Shown: one piece after another, positions 1 to 8,979 of the stretch
Position numbering within the stretch: position 1 is the first letter of the stretch
Layout: each line of letters opens with the position of its first letter
Notes under the pieces: model-generated
Database searches by the model: none
What the model saw: the letters and a program-made list of their open reading frames with translations, nothing else
Told to the model about the DNA's origin: nothing
Assembly (NCBI GenBank): GCA_044220635.1
Contig: JBGAQP010000018.1
Span: forward strand, 11,449 to 75,448
Direction of reading: 5' to 3'
Source of the DNA: JBGAQP01 sp044220635
GTDB taxonomy: Bacteria > Pseudomonadota > Gammaproteobacteria > Burkholderiales > Usitatibacteraceae
Length of the DNA: 64,000 nt
Position numbers and translations under genes: made by a program

Positions 1-1
1 C

Positions 2-736
2 CGCTTCGAGTGGATCGCCTCGGTCCATCCCTATCGCCGGGACGCCGCGGCCGCGCTCGAGGCGGCAAAGGCGGCGGGCGCGCGCGCGGTCAAGTGGCTG
101 CCCTCGACGATGGCGATCGACCTCGCGAGCCCGCGCTGCCGGCCCGCCTTCGAGGCGATGGCCCGCCTGGACCTCCCGCTGCTCGTGCACGTCGGCGAGG
201 AGCAGGCGGTCGCCGGCGCGGAACGCCACGATTTCGGCAATCCCCTCTACCTTCGCCACCCCCTGGACCATCGCGTGCGCGTCATCGCGGCCCACTGCGC
301 GACGCTCGGCGAGAGCCCGGACCTCGACGCGAACCGCGACCCGGAGCGTGCCCCCCGAGTGGCCAACGTCGCGCTGCTCGCGCGGCTGCTGGGCGAGCGC
401 CGCTACGACGGGCTGCTGTACGGCGACCTTTCGGCGGTGAGCCAGGCGAACCGCGCCGAGGCGCTGCCCGCGATCCTCGGTAACCCGGCGTGGAAGGGCC
501 GGCTCCTCAACGGCTCGGACTACCCCCTGCCGGCGATCATGCCGCTCTTCTCCGTCGACACGCTCGTGCGCGAGGGGCTCCTTCCCGCGGGCACGGCCCC
601 GGTGCTTCGCGAGCTGCGCCATCTGAATCCCCTCATGTTCGACTTCGTGCTCAAGCGCCACCTCGCATGGCGCGGCGAGCGCTTCGCGCCCTCGGCCTTC
701 GAGACGCGGACGTTCTTCGAGCGCCGGGGCGCCTGA
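2..736 (+). CDS. Amidohydrolase family (TIM-barrel) protein, 5' end cut by window
   Basis: The reading frame is open from the window edge to TGA at 734-736, so the N-terminus lies outside. The visible 244 residues contain the late strands of a metal-dependent TIM-barrel hydrolase: LLVHVGEE, VIAAHC and LNGSDYPLP. In the amidohydrolase-2 family these positions hold metal-binding His and the catalytic Asp near the end of the barrel. The segment DLSAVSQANR fits the strand before the final Asp loop. The substrate cannot be read from this fragment. It ends 11 bases before the next gene on the same strand. Confidence 0.75.
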   Translation, partial: RFEWIASVHPYRRDAAAALEAAKAAGARAVKWLPSTMAIDLASPRCRPAFEAMARLDLPLLVHVGEEQAVAGAERHDFGNPLYLRHPLDHRVRVIAAHCATLGESPDLDANRDPERAPRVANVALLARLLGERRYDGLLYGDLSAVSQANRAEALPAILGNPAWKGRLLNGSDYPLPAIMPLFSVDTLVREGLLPAGTAPVLRELRHLNPLMFDFVLKRHLAWRGERFAPSAFETRTFFERRGA

Positions 737-747
737 GCGCCGACGCC

Positions 748-2631
748 GTGGCCGCCAACCAGTTCCAGCTCCTCCGGGAGCGAAGGTTCGCGCCGCTCTT
801 CTGGACGCAGTTCCTGGGGGCGGCGAACGACAACCTGTTCAAGTTCGCCTTCACCCTGCTCGCGACCTACCGGGCCGCGGAGTGGGGCGGGCTCGACGCC
901 TCGAGCGCGGGCTTCTTGATCGGCGCGATCTTCATCGCCCCGTTCGTGCTGTTCTCCGCGACCGCCGGCCAGCTCGCGGACAAGCTCGAGAAGGCCGCAC
1001 TCATGCGCTTCGTGAAGAACTTCGAGATCGCGGTGATGACGATCGCGGCCGCCGGCTTCCTGTTGCGCGAAGCCTCGCTCCTCTACGCCTGCGTGTTCCT
1101 CATGGGCCTGCACTCGACGCTCTTCGGGCCGGTGAAGTACGCCTACCTCCCGCAGCACCTGCGCGACGAGGAGCTCACCGGCGGAAACGGCCTGGTGGAG
1201 ATGGGCACCTTCGTCGCGATCCTCGCGGGCACCATCGCGGGGGGGCTGCTCGCCAAGGGCGGCGGCGAGGGCGCGTTGGCGCTCGCCATCGCCTGCCTCG
1301 CGCTCGCCGCGGCCGGGCGCCTCGCCGCCGGGTACCTGCCGCATTCGCCGGCTCCCGACCCGGGCCTCGCGATCAACTGGAACCCGTTGTCCGAGACCTG
1401 GCGCAACCTCGCGATCGCGGCACGCGACCGGGCGGTCCTGCACGCCGTCCTCGGCATCTCCTGGCTGTGGTTCTTCGGCTCCATCTTCCTCACCTCCTTC
1501 ACGCCGTTCGCGCGCGAGGTGCTCGGGGGCGACGAGAACGTGGTGACCCTGCTGCTCGCGACGTTCTCGGCGGGCATCGGCCTGGGAGCGCTCGCCTGCG
1601 AGCGGCTTTCGGGGCGCAAGGTCGAGATCGGCCTGGTGCCCTTCGGCTCGATCGGCATGACGGTCTTCGCCGTCGACCTCTGGCTCGCGAGCCGCGGGCT
1701 CGCGCCCGAGGGCGTGCGCGGCGCGCTCGCCTTCGCGCGCGAGCCGGCGAACTGGCGCGTCATGGCCGACCTCTTCCTCCTCGCGATGTTCGGCGGCTTC
1801 TACTCGGTTCCGCTCTACGCGCTCATCCAGAGCCGCGGCGAATCGCACCACCGCGCCCGCATCATCGCCGCCAACAACATCCTGAACGCGGTCTTCATGA
1901 TCGTCGCGGCGCTCGCGGCGACCGGGCTGCTGCGAGCGGGACTCACGCTGCCCGAGCTTTTCCTCGTCCTCGGCCTGATGAACGCGGCGGTGGCCGCCTA
2001 CATCTACGGCCTGGTGCCCGAGTTCCTGATGCGATTCCTCTGCTGGCTGCTGGTGCACTCGGTCTACCGCCTCGACAAGCGCGGCATCGAGAACATCCCG
2101 GAGGAGGGTGCGGCGGTGCTCGTGTGCAACCACGTGAGCTTCGTCGACGCGCTCGTGATCCTCGCCGCGAGCCCGCGGCCGATCCGCTTCGTGATGGACC
2201 ACCGGATCTTCAGGGTGCCGGTCCTCTCGTTCGTGTTCCGCACGGGCAAGGCGATCCCGATCGCCTCGGCGAAGGAGGACGAGCGGCTGCTGAACGAGGC
2301 CTACGACCGCGTGGCCGAGGCGCTCGCGGCGGGCGAGCTGGTGGCGATCTTCCCCGAAGGGCGCATCACCGACACCGGAGAACTCTTTCCTTTCCGCGGC
2401 GGGGTGCGCCGGATCCTCGACCGAAGCCCCGTGCCGGTCGTTCCGATGGCGCTGCAGGGCCTCTGGGGAAGCTTCTTCAGCCGGATGGGCGGCGCGGCGA
2501 TGCGCCGCCCGTTCCGCCGGGGCCTGTTCGCGCGCATCGCGCTCGCGGTGGCGCCGGCCCTGCCCCCGGAGGGGATCACCCCGGAGGGACTTCAGGCCCG
2601 CGTCCTCGAGCTGCGCGGCGACCGGGCCTGA
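748..2631 (+). CDS. MFS transporter fused to PlsC-type 1-acylglycerol-3-phosphate acyltransferase
   Basis: This 627-residue protein has two parts. Residues about 1-420 are a hydrophobic major-facilitator domain with about 12 membrane segments, starting FWTQFLGAANDNLFKF as in LplT-type lysophospholipid flippases. Residues about 440-627 are a PlsC acyltransferase, with the catalytic HxxxxD as NHVSFVD (His462, Asp467) and the acceptor motif FPEGR at 535-539. Known relatives pair the flippase with an Aas enzyme that also has an acyl-ACP ligase domain. That ligase is absent here, so the protein would need acyl-ACP or acyl-CoA made elsewhere. I chose GTG 748 because it puts the start just before the first conserved residues and clear of the upstream gene; the frame stays open further upstream. 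Role in lysophospholipid uptake and reacylation is inferred. Confidence 0.85.
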   Translation: MAANQFQLLRERRFAPLFWTQFLGAANDNLFKFAFTLLATYRAAEWGGLDASSAGFLIGAIFIAPFVLFSATAGQLADKLEKAALMRFVKNFEIAVMTIAAAGFLLREASLLYACVFLMGLHSTLFGPVKYAYLPQHLRDEELTGGNGLVEMGTFVAILAGTIAGGLLAKGGGEGALALAIACLALAAAGRLAAGYLPHSPAPDPGLAINWNPLSETWRNLAIAARDRAVLHAVLGISWLWFFGSIFLTSFTPFAREVLGGDENVVTLLLATFSAGIGLGALACERLSGRKVEIGLVPFGSIGMTVFAVDLWLASRGLAPEGVRGALAFAREPANWRVMADLFLLAMFGGFYSVPLYALIQSRGESHHRARIIAANNILNAVFMIVAALAATGLLRAGLTLPELFLVLGLMNAAVAAYIYGLVPEFLMRFLCWLLVHSVYRLDKRGIENIPEEGAAVLVCNHVSFVDALVILAASPRPIRFVMDHRIFRVPVLSFVFRTGKAIPIASAKEDERLLNEAYDRVAEALAAGELVAIFPEGRITDTGELFPFRGGVRRILDRSPVPVVPMALQGLWGSFFSRMGGAAMRRPFRRGLFARIALAVAPALPPEGITPEGLQARVLELRGDRA

Positions 2632-2652
2632 GCGACGGACAGGGAGGCGGAC

Positions 2653-5373
2653 ATGGTGATGTGGGCGGGACTGCTGGCGGGTGCGATCCTCGGCGGGCTG
2701 ATCGGCGGGATCGCCGGGGCGATCGCGCTCGGGTTCCTCGGCTGGCTGCTGGGAGTCATCATCGCCGCGAGCCACCGGCGGGGCGCGAGCCCGGGGGCCG
2801 TCGCCGCACCCAAGCCCGCGGCCGACCGGCTCGGCGAGATCGAGAGGCGACTCGCGGCGATCGAGGCGCGGCTCGCACGCTTCGAGAGCGGAGCCGGCGC
2901 GCAGGAGCCGCGCGGGATGGCCGAAAGCCCCGCGCAGCCCACGCCGCCGCCGATTCCCGCGCCGGCCGAATCCCCGCCGCCGATCCCGCCGGCCGAGGCT
3001 CCGGCGCAGGCGGCTGCGCGCACCGCTCCGAGCGCCGCGCGGCCCAACGCCCTCGCGGCCTGGTTCACCGCGGGCAATGCCATCGCGAGGATCGGCGTCG
3101 TGGTCCTCTTCATCGGCGTGGCGTTCCTGCTCAAGTACGCGGTCGACAACGAGCTCGTGCCCCCGGCGGCGCGCGTGGGCGGCGTCGGCCTCGCGGGCCT
3201 TGCGCTCCTCGTCCTGGGCTGGCGCCTGAGGCATTCCCGCCCGGGCTACGCGTTGAGCCTGCAAGGGGCCGGTGTCGGGCTTGCCTATCTCGCCGTCTTC
3301 GGCGCGTTTCGCCTCTACGCCCTGGTGTCGACGGAAGCGGCCTTCGTGCTGCTCTTCGCGATCGCGGCGCTCGCCACGGTGCTCGCGGTGCGCCAGGACT
3401 CGGAAGCGCTGGCTGGGTTCGGCGCCGCGGGCGGGTTCCTCGCCCCGGTGCTCGCCTCGGCGGGCAGCGGAAGCCACGTGGTGCTGTTCGGCTTTTACGC
3501 CGTGCTCAACGTCGCGATCCTCGCGACCGCGTGGTTCAAGGCGTGGCGCTCGCTGAACCTCGTGGGTTTCGCGTTCACCTTCCTCGTCGGGCTTTCCTGG
3601 GGACTTTCCTACTACCGGCCCGAGCACTTCGCGACCGTGGAGCCCTTTCTCGCGCTCTTCTTCGCGTCGTATCTTGCCGTGTCGATCCTCTTCGCGCGCC
3701 GGGAGGCGGGCGCCGGGGGGCGGCGCGTCGACGCGGTCCTCGTCTTCGGGGTTCCGGTCGCGGCCTTCGGGTTGCAGGCGGGGCTCGTGGCCGATACCGA
3801 ATACGGGCTGGCGATCACGAGCCTCGCGCTCGCCGCGGTCTATGCGGGCCTCTTCCTCGCGATGCGCCGGCGCGGCGAGCCGGCGTGGCGCCTTCTCGAC
3901 CAGTCGTTCCTCGCGCTCGCGGTGGTCTTCGCCGCGATCGCAATTCCGCTCGCCTTCGACGCCCGCTGGACCTCGGCCTCCTGGGCGATCGCGGGCGCGG
4001 GCCTGGTGTGGGTGGGCGCGAAGCGCGACCAGGCCTGGGCCCAGGCTTTCGGTCTCGTGCTGCAACTGGCCGCGGGCGTGGCGTTCGTCGATTCGTGGGG
4101 CGCCATTCCGATGGACTACCCGGTCCTCAACGGCGTCTTTCTCGGGGCCGTGCTCGTCGCGGCCTCGGGCATGGCCACGCACCTCGCGCTCGGCGCGGCG
4201 CCGGAGGGCGCCACGAAGTCCCGCGGTCTCGTGGCCTCGGCGTTCCTCTGGTCGCTCGCGTGGTGGCTGTTCGCGTTGCACGAGGACATCGCGCGATTCG
4301 TCGACCGGGACTACGAGACCAACGCCCTGCTCGCGTCGTTCGCCGCGACGGCGCTCGTCCTCGGCCTGCTGCACCGCGGCGGGCGATGGCGCGAGGCCGC
4401 CTGGCCGGCGCAGGCGCTGCTGCCGGTCCTGTATGCGTTCCTCGCGCTGGCGGTGATCGAAGCCCGGCACCCATTCGGCTACGCGGGCTGGATCGCCTGG
4501 CCGTTCGCGCTCGCCTGCCACTACGGCCTGCGCTGGCGCATCGAGGACCGCGACCATCCGGCCAAGGGGGCCTTCGCCACCTTCCAGCACGCGGGAGCGT
4601 TCGTGCTCGCGGCGGCGGTCGGCGCCTGGGAACTGCGTTACGCCGCGCTCGACGCGGGCTTCGGCCGCAGCGCGTGGACCCTTGCCGCGGCCATCGTCGT
4701 TCCCGCCTGGCTGCTCGTCATGGCCTCGAGCGCCGCCGCGAGGAGGCACTGGCCGGTCGGGGGTCGCGTCCACGCCTACCTCGTCGCGGGCGCGATGCCC
4801 GTTGCGCTCGGCCTGTGGCTCTGGGTCTTCTACGCGAACGGCGTGCGTGCCGGCCCGAGCCCGCCCTTGCCCTACCTGCCGCTCTTCAACGGCGTCGACC
4901 TCGCCCACGCGCTCGTCGCGCTCGCCTTCGCCTCGTGGTCGAAGGCGCTCGCGCAAGGCGGCCTCACGCTCCCCCCGTCCTTGCGCGGGACCCCCGCGAA
5001 GGCCGCGCTCGGCGCCGCGGCCTTCGCGTGGGCGAACGGCGTGCTCTTGCGCTCGCTGCACGAGTGGGCCGACGTGCCCTACCGGCTCGAGGCGTGGATG
5101 CGCTCGTTCGTGACGCAGGCCTCGCTTTCCGTCTTCTGGACCCTCGTCGCCGTCGGACTGATGGTGTTCGCGTCGCGGCGCGCGGCGCGCGGCCTGTGGA
5201 TGGTCGGCGCGGCCCTCATGGCGGTGGTCCTCGCGAAGCTCACGTTCGTCGACTTCACGAGCCTCGGCGGCATCGAGCGCATCGTCTCCTTCATCGGCGT
5301 GGGCGTGCTGATGCTGCTCGTGGGCTATCTCTCGCCGGTTCCCCCGAGGCAGGGTGCTCCGGCGCCCGACTGA
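2653..5373 (+). CDS. DUF2339-type large polytopic membrane protein
   Basis: The 906-residue protein begins with a Gly-rich membrane segment (residues 1-40), then a short amphipathic helix (GEIERRLAAIEARLARFE) and a Pro/Ala-rich linker to about residue 130. The rest is a long series of twenty or more predicted membrane helices, including GNAIARIGVVVLFIGVAFLL. This layout matches the DUF2339 family of predicted inner-membrane proteins, whose biochemical role is not established. A Shine-Dalgarno-like GGGAGG lies just before ATG 2653, and the gap to the upstream gene is only 21 bases, so co-transcription is likely. Confidence 0.8.
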   Translation: MVMWAGLLAGAILGGLIGGIAGAIALGFLGWLLGVIIAASHRRGASPGAVAAPKPAADRLGEIERRLAAIEARLARFESGAGAQEPRGMAESPAQPTPPPIPAPAESPPPIPPAEAPAQAAARTAPSAARPNALAAWFTAGNAIARIGVVVLFIGVAFLLKYAVDNELVPPAARVGGVGLAGLALLVLGWRLRHSRPGYALSLQGAGVGLAYLAVFGAFRLYALVSTEAAFVLLFAIAALATVLAVRQDSEALAGFGAAGGFLAPVLASAGSGSHVVLFGFYAVLNVAILATAWFKAWRSLNLVGFAFTFLVGLSWGLSYYRPEHFATVEPFLALFFASYLAVSILFARREAGAGGRRVDAVLVFGVPVAAFGLQAGLVADTEYGLAITSLALAAVYAGLFLAMRRRGEPAWRLLDQSFLALAVVFAAIAIPLAFDARWTSASWAIAGAGLVWVGAKRDQAWAQAFGLVLQLAAGVAFVDSWGAIPMDYPVLNGVFLGAVLVAASGMATHLALGAAPEGATKSRGLVASAFLWSLAWWLFALHEDIARFVDRDYETNALLASFAATALVLGLLHRGGRWREAAWPAQALLPVLYAFLALAVIEARHPFGYAGWIAWPFALACHYGLRWRIEDRDHPAKGAFATFQHAGAFVLAAAVGAWELRYAALDAGFGRSAWTLAAAIVVPAWLLVMASSAAARRHWPVGGRVHAYLVAGAMPVALGLWLWVFYANGVRAGPSPPLPYLPLFNGVDLAHALVALAFASWSKALAQGGLTLPPSLRGTPAKAALGAAAFAWANGVLLRSLHEWADVPYRLEAWMRSFVTQASLSVFWTLVAVGLMVFASRRAARGLWMVGAALMAVVLAKLTFVDFTSLGGIERIVSFIGVGVLMLLVGYLSPVPPRQGAPAPD

Positions 5374-5447
5374 GGGACGGAGGCGGCGAAGGGAGCGTGC
5401 TAAACTCGATTCCGACCCGCCCGGAAGCGGTCCCCCGGAATCGATTC

Positions 5448-6608
5448 ATGTCCGGCAACACCCTCGGCATCCTCTTCACCGTCACCACCTTCGGGGAATC
5501 CCACGGCCCGGCAATCGGCTGCGTGGTCGACGGCTGCCCGCCCGGGCTCGCGCTGAGCGAGGCGGACATCCAGCCCGACCTCGACCGCCGCAAGCCGGGG
5601 ACCTCGCGACACGTCACGCAGCGACGCGAGGAAGACCGCGTCGAGATCCTGAGCGGCGTCCACGAGGGCCGCACGACGGGAACGCCGATCGCGCTGCTCA
5701 TCCGCAACACCGACCAGCGCAGCAAGGACTACGCGAAGATCGCGCTGAGCTTCCGTCCCGGGCACGCGGACTACAGCTACCTGCAGAAGTACGGCCTGCG
5801 CGATCCGCGCGGCGGGGGCCGCTCCTCGGCGCGCCTCACCGCGCCGGCGGTGGCCGCCGGGGCGATCGCGCGCAAGTGGCTGCGCGAACGCCACGGGGTG
5901 CGGGTCCGGGGTTACCTGGCCCAACTCGGCCCGAACCGCATCGAGTTCGAGTCCTGGGAGGCGGTCGACGCCAACCCGTTCTTCGCGCCCAATGCCGCGG
6001 CCGTCGCCGGTCTCGAGAGCTTCATGGACGCGCTGCGCAAGTCGGGCGATTCCTGCGGCGCGCGCCTCACCGTCGTGGCCGAGGGCGTGCCGCCGGGCTG
6101 GGGCGAGCCCCTCTACGGGAGACTCGATGCCGACATCGCCCAGGCGATGATGGGCATCAACGCGGTCAAGGGCGTGGAGATCGGCGCGGGATTCGCGAGC
6201 GTCGGGCAGCGGGGTACCGAGCATTCCGACGAGATGACGCCCGAGGGTTTCCTCAGCAACCACGCGGGAGGAATCCTCGGCGGGATTTCCACGGGGCAGG
6301 ACATCGTCGTCTCCATCGCCATCAAGCCGACCTCGAGCATTCGCCTCGCCCGGCGCACGGTGGACGTCGAAGGGCACGCGGCCTCGATCGAGACCCACGG
6401 TCGCCACGATCCCTGCGTCGGCATCCGCGCCACGCCCATCGCCGAGGCGTTCCTCGCCCTCGTGCTGGCGGACCACGCGCTGCGCCACCGGGCGCAGAAC
6501 GCCGACGTCCGGGTCTCGACCCCGAGGATCCCGGCCCGGGCGCCGGGCGCTCGCGCGGCGGGCACCGCGACTCCCGCGATCGAGGATCCGGACCCCGAGG
6601 AAGCCTGA
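5448..6608 (+). CDS. aroC: Chorismate synthase
   Basis: Chorismate synthase converts 5-enolpyruvylshikimate 3-phosphate to chorismate, the last step of the shikimate pathway, using reduced FMN. The 386-residue product has the family signatures TTFGESHGPAIG near the N-terminus, RPGHADYSY and RDPRGGGRSSAR in the first third, GDSCGARL mid-protein and SNHAGGILGGISTGQ toward the C-terminus. Length is normal for the family. ATG 5448 is selected because MSGNTLGILFTVTTFGESHG is the canonical N-terminus; the frame runs open far upstream only because of high GC. The supply of chorismate fits the trp genes further on. The C-terminal 30 residues are Ala/Pro-rich and variable. Confidence 0.97.
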   Translation: MSGNTLGILFTVTTFGESHGPAIGCVVDGCPPGLALSEADIQPDLDRRKPGTSRHVTQRREEDRVEILSGVHEGRTTGTPIALLIRNTDQRSKDYAKIALSFRPGHADYSYLQKYGLRDPRGGGRSSARLTAPAVAAGAIARKWLRERHGVRVRGYLAQLGPNRIEFESWEAVDANPFFAPNAAAVAGLESFMDALRKSGDSCGARLTVVAEGVPPGWGEPLYGRLDADIAQAMMGINAVKGVEIGAGFASVGQRGTEHSDEMTPEGFLSNHAGGILGGISTGQDIVVSIAIKPTSSIRLARRTVDVEGHAASIETHGRHDPCVGIRATPIAEAFLALVLADHALRHRAQNADVRVSTPRIPARAPGARAAGTATPAIEDPDPEEA

Positions 6609-6651
6609 GCCTCGGCGCCGCGCGCGGCGCGGTCGGGCACCCCCGGCGGGT

Positions 6652-6657
6652 TATAAT
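6652..6657 (+). promoter_or_regulatory. Candidate -10 element for leuC
   Basis: A perfect TATAAT sits 21 bases before the leuC start codon in otherwise GC-rich DNA. The hexamer 17 bases upstream (GCGGTC) is not a good -35, so this may be a weak or activated promoter. The same isolated TATAAT pattern appears before leuD and dctQ in this window. Confidence 0.5.
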
Positions 6658-6678
6658 TCCCGCTTGCCCGCGGCCGCG

Positions 6679-8088
6679 ATGAACGCCCTCACGCTCTACG
6701 AAAAGCTCTGGAACGCCCACCTCGTCCACGAGGAGGCGGACGGGACTTCGCTCATCTACATCGACCGCCACCTCGTCCATGAAGTGACGAGCCCGCAGGC
6801 GTTCGAGGGCCTCGAGGTCGCGCATCGCAAGCCCTGGCGCATCGAGAGCGTGGTGGCGACGGCGGATCACAACGTGCCCACCACGTCGCGCGACGCCGGC
6901 ATCGCCGACCCCATCTCCCGCACGCAGGTCGAGACGCTCGATGCGAACGTGGGCAAGTTCCACGTGAAGACCTATTTCGGCATGAACGACCGCCGCCAGG
7001 GCATCGTGCACGTGATCGGGCCGGAGCAGGGCGCCACGCTTCCAGGAATGACCGTCGTCTGCGGAGACAGCCACACGAGCACCCACGGTGCCTTCGCCGC
7101 GCTCGCCTTCGGCATCGGCACGAGCGAGGTCGAGCACGTGCTTGCGACCCAGTGCCTGGTGCAGAAGAAGGCGAAGACGCTGCTCGTCCGCGCCGAAGGG
7201 AGGCTGCCCGCGGGCGTGACCGCGAAGGACCTGATCCTCGCCATCATCGGCAGGATCGGCACCGCGGGCGGCACGGGGCACGCGATCGAGTTCGGCGGAA
7301 GCGCCGTGCGCTCGCTCTCGATGGAAGGCCGCATGACGATCTGCAACATGGCGATCGAGGGCGGCGCCCGCGCCGGCATGGTGGCGGCGGACGACACTAC
7401 CATCGAGTACCTGCGCGGCCGGCCGTTCTCGCCCCAGGGCGAGATGTTCGAGAAGGCCGCGGCCTACTGGCGCACGCTTGTCTCCGATCCGGGCGCGAGG
7501 TTCGACAGGGTCGAGGACATCGACGTCGCCGCGCTCGAGCCGCAGGTCACGTGGGGAACCTCGCCGGAAATGGTGGTGTCCATCGAGGGCCGCGTGCCGG
7601 ACCCGGACCGCGAGAAGGACCCGGTACGCCGGGAGGCGATCGAGCGCGCCCTGCAGTACATGGGCCTCACCCCCAATACCCCGATGACGGACGTGCGCAT
7701 CGACAAGGTGTTCATCGGCTCGTGCACGAATTCGCGCATCGAGGACCTTCGAGCCGCGGCGAACGTCGTCCGCGGCCGCCGCGTGGCCCCCACCGTGAAG
7801 CTCGCCCTCGTGGTGCCGGGCTCGGGTCTGGTGAAGGCGCAGGCCGAGAAGGAGGGACTCGATCGCGTCTTCCGCGACTCGGGATTCGAGTGGAGAGAGC
7901 CGGGCTGCTCGATGTGCCTGGCGATGAACGACGACCGGCTCGAAGCCGGCGAGCGCTGCGCCTCCACCTCGAACCGCAACTTCGAGGGCCGGCAGGGCGC
8001 GGGCGGGCGCACGCACCTGGTGAGCCCGGCGATGGCCGCCGCGGCGGCCATCGCCGGGCATTTCGTCGACATCCGCAGGGGAGCCTGA
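6679..8088 (+). CDS. leuC: 3-isopropylmalate dehydratase large subunit
   Basis: LeuC with LeuD isomerises 2-isopropylmalate to 3-isopropylmalate in leucine synthesis. The 469-residue product is an aconitase-family protein. Cysteines expected to hold the 4Fe-4S cluster are Cys349 (IGSCTNSR), Cys410 and Cys413 (EPGCSMCLAMN). The N-terminal segments EKLWNAHLVHE and GDSHTSTHGAF are typical. ATG 6679 gives the usual N-terminus; an in-frame TTG at 6664 is possible but less likely. LeuD follows after the small entericidin gene, then leuB. Confidence 0.97.
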   Translation: MNALTLYEKLWNAHLVHEEADGTSLIYIDRHLVHEVTSPQAFEGLEVAHRKPWRIESVVATADHNVPTTSRDAGIADPISRTQVETLDANVGKFHVKTYFGMNDRRQGIVHVIGPEQGATLPGMTVVCGDSHTSTHGAFAALAFGIGTSEVEHVLATQCLVQKKAKTLLVRAEGRLPAGVTAKDLILAIIGRIGTAGGTGHAIEFGGSAVRSLSMEGRMTICNMAIEGGARAGMVAADDTTIEYLRGRPFSPQGEMFEKAAAYWRTLVSDPGARFDRVEDIDVAALEPQVTWGTSPEMVVSIEGRVPDPDREKDPVRREAIERALQYMGLTPNTPMTDVRIDKVFIGSCTNSRIEDLRAAANVVRGRRVAPTVKLALVVPGSGLVKAQAEKEGLDRVFRDSGFEWREPGCSMCLAMNDDRLEAGERCASTSNRNFEGRQGAGGRTHLVSPAMAAAAAIAGHFVDIRRGA

Positions 8089-8090
8089 GC

Positions 8091-8219
8091 ATGATCCGTA
8101 TCCTTTCCATCCTGGCGGCGCTCGCTGCCGCCTTCGCGCTCTCGGGCTGCAACACGGTGGAGGGCGTGGGCAAGGACATCAAGAAGGGCGGCGAGGCGAT
8201 CGAGAAGGCGGCCAAGTAG
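8091..8219 (+). CDS. Entericidin A/B family small lipoprotein
   Basis: This 42-residue product has a lipoprotein signal ending in the lipobox LSGC followed by NTVEGVGKDIKKGGEAIEKA. The short Gly/Lys-rich amphipathic tail after the lipidated Cys is the hallmark of the entericidin family, small membrane lipoproteins. It starts 2 bases after the leuC stop and sits between leuC and leuD, a placement I recall from other betaproteobacteria. Whether it acts as a toxin or antidote, or simply as an envelope lipoprotein, cannot be told. No partner entericidin gene is visible here. Confidence 0.9.
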   Translation: MIRILSILAALAAAFALSGCNTVEGVGKDIKKGGEAIEKAAK

Positions 8220-8315
8220 CCGGCGAGGCCGCGTCACCGGGATTCGCGGGCCTACCTCCGGGGCCGGGAGGCGTTGGCGACCTTGCTGCGGTGCGGCAAG
8301 AGGCCGCATCCCCGC

Positions 8316-8321
8316 TATAAT
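8316..8321 (+). promoter_or_regulatory. Candidate -10 element for leuD
   Basis: TATAAT lies 9 bases before the leuD ATG, in the 111-base gap after the entericidin gene. No convincing -35 is seen at 17 bases. If used, it would give a very short leader and allow leuD-leuB expression apart from leuC. Confidence 0.4.
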
Positions 8322-8330
8322 CGAGCGGTC

Positions 8331-8969
8331 ATGGAAAAGTTCACCGTCCACGCCGGCCTCGTGGCGCCGCTCGACCGAGCCAACGTCGATACGGACGCGA
8401 TCATCCCGAAGCAGTTCCTGAAGTCGATCAAGCGCACCGGCTTCGGGGAGAACCTGTTCGACGCCTGGCGCTTCCTCGACGTGGGCGAGCCGGGGACGGA
8501 CCCGCGCAGCCGCAAGCCCAACCCGGACTTCGTTCTCAACCACCCGCGCTATCAGGGCGCCACGATCCTGCTCGCGCGCCGGAACTTCGGTTGCGGGTCG
8601 TCGCGCGAGCACGCGCCCTGGGCGCTGCAGCAGTACGGCTTCCGCGCCGTCGTCGCGCCCTCGTTCGCGGACATCTTCTTCTCCAACAGCTTCAAGAACG
8701 GGTTCCTGCCGATCGCGCTCGCGGAGCCCGAGGTGGATCGCCTGTTCCACGAGACGAACGCCCACGTCGGCTTCCGGCTCGTGATCGACCTGCCCGCGCA
8801 GACGGTCACGACGCCCGCCGGCGAGGCGTACCGTTTCGAGATCGATCCCTTCCGCAAGGAATGCCTCATCAACGGCTGGGACGAGATCGGCCTCACGCTG
8901 CGCCACGCGGACGACATCCGCGCCTACGAGGAGCGCCGCCGGAAGGCCGAGCCCTGGATCTTCCGGTGA
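8331..8969 (+). CDS. leuD: 3-isopropylmalate dehydratase small subunit
   Basis: The 212-residue small subunit carries the swivelling domain that partners LeuC. Family signatures are present: LDRANVDTDAIIPKQFLK near the N-terminus, NFGCGSSREHAPWAL mid-protein and SFADIFFSNSFKNG after it. Length matches typical LeuD of about 200-217 residues. ATG 8331 gives the expected N-terminus MEKFTVHAG. leuB starts 10 bases after the stop, so the two are very likely co-transcribed. Confidence 0.97.
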   Translation: MEKFTVHAGLVAPLDRANVDTDAIIPKQFLKSIKRTGFGENLFDAWRFLDVGEPGTDPRSRKPNPDFVLNHPRYQGATILLARRNFGCGSSREHAPWALQQYGFRAVVAPSFADIFFSNSFKNGFLPIALAEPEVDRLFHETNAHVGFRLVIDLPAQTVTTPAGEAYRFEIDPFRKECLINGWDEIGLTLRHADDIRAYEERRRKAEPWIFR

Positions 8970-8979
8970 CGGGGCGCCA

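Noticed and set aside
520..5061. Very long minus-strand open frame (about 1500 codons) across the first 5 kb
   Set aside because: It is antisense to three genes with clear domains, is extremely Arg/Glu-rich and has no recognisable motif; it results from high GC at third codon positions.
882..5447. Plus-strand frame continuous with aroC reaching back to position 882
   Set aside because: The upstream part is low-complexity Arg-rich shadow sequence; the chorismate synthase N-terminus begins at ATG 5448.
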